DNA of 29,811 nt from an uncultured Opitutia bacterium. Lineage in GTDB: Bacteria; Verrucomicrobiota; Verrucomicrobiia; Opitutales; UBA953. Made by a program: the position numbers and the translations under genes. Position 1 is the stretch's first letter. Each line of letters opens with the position of its first letter. The notes under the pieces were generated by a model that saw nothing but the letters and a program-made list of their open reading frames with translations, had not been told where the DNA came from and ran no database searches. Below are positions 25,524 through 29,811 of this stretch, one piece after another. Where the stretch lies: NCBI GenBank assembly GCA_937874455.1, contig CALNBE010000093.1:1-29811 (forward strand), given 5' to 3'.

Positions 25524-27038
25524 TCAGGCGTCTTTTCTGTCCGGATCGGGGACGTTTTCTGGCTTGGCGGCAGTTCCCTGATAATTGCCCAAGAAGCCCG
25601 GCAGTTCTAGCCCGACGCTTTGCCCAACCTCGTGAAGCGGGATGGTGTTTTTGACCAGATCTTGGACGAAGTTGCTGACGCTGCCGCCATTGTTTCCTCC
25701 GCCCATGACAACCACCTTGTCGAAGCGAAGTCCCTTGATGGCATCGGTTTGCAGTTCGACAATGCGGGAAATTTGCTCGGTGATGAGCATTTGGTTGGCG
25801 TTTTTGACGTCACCGCCAGCCGAGGCTACCAAGCGGGTGAAGCCTTGCGCTTTGCTTTCGAGAATGGCCTGAGTGCCTTCCGCCTCGGCGACCAGTTTGG
25901 CGCGGATGCTGCGGCCCTCCCCTTCGCCGATCATGGCAATACCATCACCTTCCGCTTTTTTCTTGGTGACCACTGCGGCGGCTTCCCCTTGGGCGACGGC
26001 GGCGATACCATCCCCCTCGGCCTTTTTTTGGATGAGGAACGCGTCGGCTTCCCCCTTGGTTTTGCGGCGGGTGACTTCGGCGATGGCTTCCGCCTCGATT
26101 TCCTTTTTCCGCTTTTCGATGTCGGCCTTGGTGATGATGTCGGCCTCCAGCGTGGCTTTTTCCAATGTGGCGCGAGTCAGTTCGGCCTCCTTCTGGGCGA
26201 GGTAGCCCTCTTGCTCGGCCTGCGCGGTTTGCACCTTTTCGGCGACCACGGAGGTGCGGAGGGCCTCGGCTTCCTTGACCTTCAAGGCTGCGTTAGATTG
26301 GGCGACAAGGATTTTGGCCTGGTTTTCCCCTTGAATGGCGGCGGCGCGGGCCTCGGCGACGCGGATGGCTTGCTCGCGCTCGGCCTCGGCGCGCCCAGTT
26401 TCCCCTCGCTGGGTTTCCTGGGCAACCTTGATGTTGGCCTCGTTGATGGCGCGGGCGGCGGCCTCGCGGCCCAGCGCGTCAATGTAGCCGGAGGAATCGC
26501 GGATATCGGTGATGTTGGCGTTGATCATCTTCAGGCCCACCTTGTGGAGTTCGACGGCGACTCCCTTAGAAATGAGCATGACGAGTTTTTCGCGGTCGGC
26601 ATTGATTTCCTCAATGGTCATGGAGGCGATGACGACGCGCATCTGGCCCATTATGATTTCGGAGGAGAGTATTTTGATTTCGTCCACGGTGCGCCCGAGC
26701 AAGCGGGTGGCGGCATTTTCCATGATGCCCGGCTCGGTGGAAATCCCGACCGTAAAGGATGCTGGCACATCGACGCGGATGTTCTGACTGGAGAGGGCTC
26801 CCTTAAGCGGCACATCGATACTCATCGGGTTGAGGCTCAGGTAGGCGTAATTTTGCACGATGGGGAGCACGAAGGCCGCGCCGCCGTGGTGGCATTTGCC
26901 CGATTGCCCGGCGCTCATCTTGGCACCGTAAACGACCAGAATGCGGTCGGGCGGGCACATCCGGTAGCGGGAAATAATGAATAGCAGCATGCCCAGCAGG
27001 AGGGCCAGCGCCAGTGCGATCCAGATTGCAGTTTGCAT
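25524..27038 (-). CDS. Flotillin-family (SPFH domain) membrane protein
   Basis: 504 residues. A membrane segment at the N-terminus (about 3-22) leads into the SPFH/Band 7 domain (about 25-190: RILVVYG, LNPMSIDVPLKGALSSQNIRV, LVMLISKGVAVELHKVGLKM). A long Ala/Glu/Lys-rich coiled coil (about 190-400) and a small C-terminal domain follow. Flotillins form oligomeric scaffolds in ordered membrane patches. KKAEGDGIA occurs twice, 22 residues apart (338-346 and 360-368), an internal repeat within the coiled coil. The upstream neighbour is an NfeD-like protein, the standard partner (as YuaF-YuaG in Bacillus), which supports the call. It is followed by a strong terminator. Confidence 0.93.
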   Translation of the reverse strand: MQTAIWIALALALLLGMLLFIISRYRMCPPDRILVVYGAKMSAGQSGKCHHGGAAFVLPIVQNYAYLSLNPMSIDVPLKGALSSQNIRVDVPASFTVGISTEPGIMENAATRLLGRTVDEIKILSSEIIMGQMRVVIASMTIEEINADREKLVMLISKGVAVELHKVGLKMINANITDIRDSSGYIDALGREAAARAINEANIKVAQETQRGETGRAEAEREQAIRVAEARAAAIQGENQAKILVAQSNAALKVKEAEALRTSVVAEKVQTAQAEQEGYLAQKEAELTRATLEKATLEADIITKADIEKRKKEIEAEAIAEVTRRKTKGEADAFLIQKKAEGDGIAAVAQGEAAAVVTKKKAEGDGIAMIGEGEGRSIRAKLVAEAEGTQAILESKAQGFTRLVASAGGDVKNANQMLITEQISRIVELQTDAIKGLRFDKVVVMGGGNNGGSVSNFVQDLVKNTIPLHEVGQSVGLELPGFLGNYQGTAAKPENVPDPDRKDA

Positions 27039-27072
27039 GGTTTTGGTGGTCTAGGGGTGAGTGGGTTTGAAG

Positions 27073-27678
27073 TTAAAGTGACTCCACAAGAAAAAGATTG
27101 TCGGCCAGCCGCTCCTTGACGCGGATGGCGTTGCCGGAGGAAATGGCGGTGTCTGCGTCAGTGATGACGTTGATGACTTCGTGACGGTTTTTAAAGGTGA
27201 CTTGTGCCTGGCCGCCCGCTGCGCGCTTGGGAGGAATGGTGACGTAAACTGTGCCAGTGGCTCCGATTGCGTCGTTAAAGTTTACTGTGCCGTCGGACTG
27301 CAGCTTCATCAGGCTTTTTCCCATCAGGTAAACTGCGTAGAGCAGGATGACGCCGATGATGCTGCCACCGAGTCCGGCGACCAGGGCGTTGCTTGTGTGA
27401 CTGTAGATGGCGGAGCCGCCGCCACCGAAGCCGAGGAAAAATCCGGTGATGGAGCGAGTGGAGAAAAGCGAGCCGTCGGCATGGATGTCCGAGCCCGCGT
27501 CAAGGTCCACCTCCAGCGCGTCGGTGAGCCCGCCTTGGTCGAGCCCCAGCACGGTCAGAAAAAGCAACCCGATCGTGATGACTCCCGCGACGATGCCGAT
27601 GCCGGCGAAAATCTGCCCCGGCGTGTCGAGGGTATTCCACCATTCGGTTAGGCTGGAGAGAAAAGCGAGGGTAGTCAT
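27073..27678 (-). CDS. NfeD-like membrane protein, flotillin partner
   Basis: 201 residues. Two or three membrane segments are visible (about 23-46 IFAGIGIVAGVITIGLLFLT, and 97-118 NALVAGLGGSIIGVILLYAV), with possibly a weaker one at 77-90. The C-terminal soluble part (about 130-200) looks like the NfeD OB-fold: IGATGTVYVTIPP, GQAQVTFKNRHEVINVIT and AIRVKERLADNLFLVES. It lacks the ClpP-like serine protease domain of long NfeD proteins, so it is the short type found beside flotillins. The flotillin gene starts 34 bases after its stop, giving a two-gene operon. A role in membrane-domain organisation is inferred. Confidence 0.82.
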   Translation of the reverse strand: MTTLAFLSSLTEWWNTLDTPGQIFAGIGIVAGVITIGLLFLTVLGLDQGGLTDALEVDLDAGSDIHADGSLFSTRSITGFFLGFGGGGSAIYSHTSNALVAGLGGSIIGVILLYAVYLMGKSLMKLQSDGTVNFNDAIGATGTVYVTIPPKRAAGGQAQVTFKNRHEVINVITDADTAISSGNAIRVKERLADNLFLVESL

Positions 27679-27905
27679 AACGAAAATAGGCTGATAGCGG
27701 ACGGGGGAATTCCCGCAATGCTTTTGCGGTCAATTAGAAAAAAAGAACGGGAGTGTAACCTGCCGTGCTTTGGAGTGCGGGGGGATTTGCGCAAAGGAAA
27801 TTTTCGGGGAAAGTCCCGGAGGGTGTGAGAGGTGTTTTTCTGGTTGCCTTGCCGGAGGGAAACGCCACCGTGCCACCTCCTTAAAACTTTCAAACCGCAC
27901 AGAAC

Positions 27906-28076
27906 ATGTCCAGAGAAACCGTCATTATCGAATGCTCCGAAGCCCGCAAAGAGGGCAAATATCCTTCGCGCTACATGACCACGCGCAACAAGAAGACCAT
28001 GCAGGAAAAGGTGGAGAAGATGAAATATAATCCCAGCTTGAAGCGCCGCACGCTGCACAAGGAAATCAAGGGATAA
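27906..28076 (+). CDS. rpmG: 50S ribosomal protein L33 (zinc-ligand-poor form)
   Basis: 56 residues, ending in the family's KRRTLHKEIKG. SRYMTTRNKKT matches the conserved central strand. Zinc-type L33 has two CxxC pairs. Here the first pair is CSEA (only Cys10 remains) and the second is NPSL, so a zinc ribbon cannot form normally. L33 sits near the ribosomal E site. The gene is monocistronic, with an upstream gap shared with the divergent NfeD gene and a terminator 30 bases after its stop that lies inside the opposing lysozyme-like gene. Confidence 0.93.
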   Translation: MSRETVIIECSEARKEGKYPSRYMTTRNKKTMQEKVEKMKYNPSLKRRTLHKEIKG

Positions 28077-28091
28077 TCTGGAGTTTGGAAA

Positions 28092-29048
28092 TCAGTTTTC
28101 CTTCAGCCACCGGCGTAGCAGTCGGTGGTTTTTTATTGGCGGTGGCAGTGAGTCGAGGAGGGAGGCGCGGAGCGTCGGCCAGTCGGCGATTCCTTGCTCG
28201 AAGAGTCGCGCCTCGGACTCCCGCCGGGCGATCAGGCCGGTCTCGTTTTTCGCGGCCAGAGTTTTCATTCCCCGAATTTCCTCCGCGACCTGCAAGAGGT
28301 TTCCCTCGCGCAGCAGCCGCTGGATGTTGGCCATGCCCTGACGACGGTCCGATTTTTCCTCTCCGCGGGTTTTGCTTTTGAGCGAAGCGCCCCGGTTGAA
28401 GACGAGGGAAACGAGTGCTCCGGCCGCGTCGGGAGGCAGGTGCAGCGTTTCGGGAAAAATGCGAACCGTCTCGCCGACAACGTGCGGCAGCGTGCGGGCG
28501 AGAAAAATTGCCTCCGCCAGTGGAAGGGAAATTGTCACCTTTTCGCGCCGGGGGAATCCCGTTCTGGCTGCGTCCCCGCGCAGGCCCGCGAGCTGGCAGA
28601 GGGAAAAAACCTGGCGCGGTGGCAGATGCCGCCACAGGGCGTTGCGAATATCGGCGGCGGAATGCTGGCCTAGGTCGAAACCGATGCCGACCGTCACTCC
28701 GCTGCGCTTGTTGCGCGGAAGGTGCCCGGTTTGCAGGAAACGGTCGTAGTAGTCCGGAGAGCCGATTTCGGCCCGGATGATCAGCTGCACTGACGCGCTG
28801 GAGAGGCGCAAGGTGCGTCCGTCGGCGAAACGGAACAGGTGCGCGGCAGGGTTCCCCCCTGGGGCGGACTCCGGGCCGGCGTAACGAACGGGGCGGGTCG
28901 CCTCGTACTGCCGCACTGCACATTCGTTGAGCCAGATCCTAGCTGTCTCCCAGTCCGCCGGCACCGGAGCGCACAACGACAGAGACGCGAGGGAAAACAA
29001 GACCATCCACATGCCGGGGCAGACTGACGGAGGAAATTTTTTCGCCAA
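28092..29048 (-). CDS. Exported pesticin/T4-type lysozyme-like protein
   Basis: 318 residues. An N-terminal hydrophobic signal (about 13-30, MWMVLFSLASLSLCAPVPA) suggests export. The start at 29048 is the longest; Met13 (29012) is an alternative. Glu94 in IRAEIGSPDYYDRF, Thr119 and Asp125 in SGVTVGIGFDLG fit the Glu/Thr/Asp triad of pesticin-like muramidases. ALVSLVFNRGASL (211-223) matches the later helical signature of that family. It probably cleaves peptidoglycan in the periplasm or outside the cell. The N-terminal 85 residues have no recognised domain. It follows ispA by 96 bases on the same strand and overlaps the rpmG terminator at its 3' end. Confidence 0.72.
   Translation of the reverse strand: MAKKFPPSVCPGMWMVLFSLASLSLCAPVPADWETARIWLNECAVRQYEATRPVRYAGPESAPGGNPAAHLFRFADGRTLRLSSASVQLIIRAEIGSPDYYDRFLQTGHLPRNKRSGVTVGIGFDLGQHSAADIRNALWRHLPPRQVFSLCQLAGLRGDAARTGFPRREKVTISLPLAEAIFLARTLPHVVGETVRIFPETLHLPPDAAGALVSLVFNRGASLKSKTRGEEKSDRRQGMANIQRLLREGNLLQVAEEIRGMKTLAAKNETGLIARRESEARLFEQGIADWPTLRASLLDSLPPPIKNHRLLRRWLKEN
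28107..28134 (+). terminator. Terminator of rpmG, inside the opposing coding region
   Basis: CCACCG (28107-28112) pairs with CGGTGG (28123-28128) around a 10-base loop, followed by six Ts (28129-28134). The whole element lies within codons about 305-314 of the minus-strand gene 28092-29048. Confidence 0.8.
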
Positions 29049-29144
29049 TGCTCTTTTGCGCAGGGAAAAGAAAATGGGGCTGCTCGTCGACTGGGCGGAG
29101 GAAGTGTGAGGGATCGGGGTGGAGGAGGGAAGTGGCCGGCGGGG

Positions 29145-29811
29145 TTAGTTGATCCGGTGCTCCATGCTGCGGATGAGGGCGGTGAGGAAGGCGTTGTTGC
29201 CGCCGAGCTCGGCGCAGAGTTGGAGGGAGCGTTCGGTGAGTTCGTGGGCCTTGGCGCGGGAGGCATCGAGACCGTGGAGGCGCGGGTAGGTGATCTTTTT
29301 GTTGTCGAGATCGGCGTTGACCGGCTTGCCCATGGTGGTGGCGTCGCTGGTGACGTCGAGAATGTCGTCGATCACTTGGAAGGCCAGGCCGACGTTTTTG
29401 CCGATTTCCTTTGCCTTTTCGACGGCATCGGCGGGCGCGTCGGTGAGGCGGACGCCCATGGTGATGCTGGCGGTGATGAGGGCGGCGGTTTTGTTGTGGT
29501 GGATGAAGTCGAGACGCTCGGCGGTGGCCTCGCCGCGTTCGCCGATGATGTCCTCGACTTGGCCGCCGATCAGTTTTTGGGAGCTGGCGGCGTCGCCGAG
29601 ATGCTGGTGGTAGGCCTCGGCGAGAAGCCAGAGCGCGTGGGTGAGCAGGGCGTCGCCGGCGAGGAGCGCCATGGGCTCGTCAAACTGCTTGTGACAGGTC
29701 GGCTTGCCGCGGCGCAAATCGGAGTTGTCCATGCACGGCAGGTCGTCGTGAATCAGACTGTAGGTGTGGAGGCATTCCAAGGAAACGGCGGCGGGCAGCG
29801 GGTCGAGCGAG
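29145..29811 (-). CDS. ispA: Polyprenyl (farnesyl/geranylgeranyl) diphosphate synthase, N-terminus outside window
   Basis: 222 codons are visible; the frame stays open to the window edge, so the N-terminus is missing. The enzyme condenses isopentenyl diphosphate with allylic diphosphates to make precursors for quinones and undecaprenyl phosphate. The first aspartate-rich motif lies in LIHDDLPCMDNSDLRRG and the second in FQVIDDILDVTSD. HNKTAALI and GKPVNADLDNKKITYP are also typical of the IspA group. Chain length cannot be read with confidence because part of the region before the first motif is cut. The lysozyme-like gene follows on the same strand. Confidence 0.92.
   Translation of the reverse strand, partial: SLDPLPAAVSLECLHTYSLIHDDLPCMDNSDLRRGKPTCHKQFDEPMALLAGDALLTHALWLLAEAYHQHLGDAASSQKLIGGQVEDIIGERGEATAERLDFIHHNKTAALITASITMGVRLTDAPADAVEKAKEIGKNVGLAFQVIDDILDVTSDATTMGKPVNADLDNKKITYPRLHGLDASRAKAHELTERSLQLCAELGGNNAFLTALIRSMEHRIN

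Noticed and set aside
25620..26984. 454-codon plus-strand frame opposite the flotillin gene
   Set aside because: Gly/Asp/Phe-rich mirror of the Ala/Glu coiled-coil codons; the flotillin call is supported by SPFH motifs and the NfeD neighbour.
27713..27729. CCGCAA/TTGCGG hairpin between rpmG and the NfeD gene
   Set aside because: Short, with no T-run in a useful orientation; it may be part of the NfeD leader but nothing supports a function.

Overview
The window looks like a chromosomal stretch from a Gram-negative member of the PVC group, most likely Verrucomicrobiota (Opitutae-like). This placement is an inference. It rests on the order tRNA-Thr, tuf, tRNA-Trp, secE, nusG, rplKAJL, rpoBC; on a divergent EF-Tu switch I and an L33 form that I associate from memory with this phylum; and on outer-membrane export genes and an inner-membrane-anchored PA14 protein. 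No phage, transposon or CRISPR array is visible. All protein calls come from reading translations, without database searches.

Left part (1-13910): after about 370 bases with no supportable gene come a minus-strand tRNA-Pro and a glyoxalase I-like gene. The large plus-strand information-processing block follows: tRNA-Thr(GGT), tuf, terminator, tRNA-Trp(CCA), secE, nusG, rplK, rplA, rplJ, rplL, two tandem hairpins, rpoB, rpoC and a terminator. The block supplies EF-Tu, the SecE translocon subunit, NusG, the L11/L1/L10/L12 stalk proteins and the two large RNA polymerase subunits.

Middle (13999-18450): a compact polysaccharide-export trio on the plus strand. It comprises an outer-membrane beta-barrel, a short OPX (Wza-like) lipoprotein and a fused Wzz/tyrosine-kinase (Wzc-like) protein with a Gly-Tyr-rich tail. 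tRNA-Ser(TGA) follows. No glycosyltransferases are in view.

Right part (18463-29811): mostly minus strand. In transcription order it runs: ispA (cut by the window end), an exported pesticin/T4-type lysozyme-like protein, an NfeD-like protein with a flotillin, a membrane-anchored PA14-domain protein, an exported unknown protein, then clpX-hisA-exported LolA-like protein-hisD. rpmG (L33, 56 codons) is the only clear plus-strand protein gene here.

The most interesting points are these. All four ligands of the second zinc site are gone from RpoC, while the first site is intact, and L33 in the same window has also lost most of its zinc ligands. EF-Tu carries KTVTI where translational GTPases normally have RGITI. 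The tyrosine kinase has a Gly-Tyr-rich N-terminal tail with ten tyrosines. The porin plus short-OPX arrangement suggests polysaccharide export through a separate beta-barrel.
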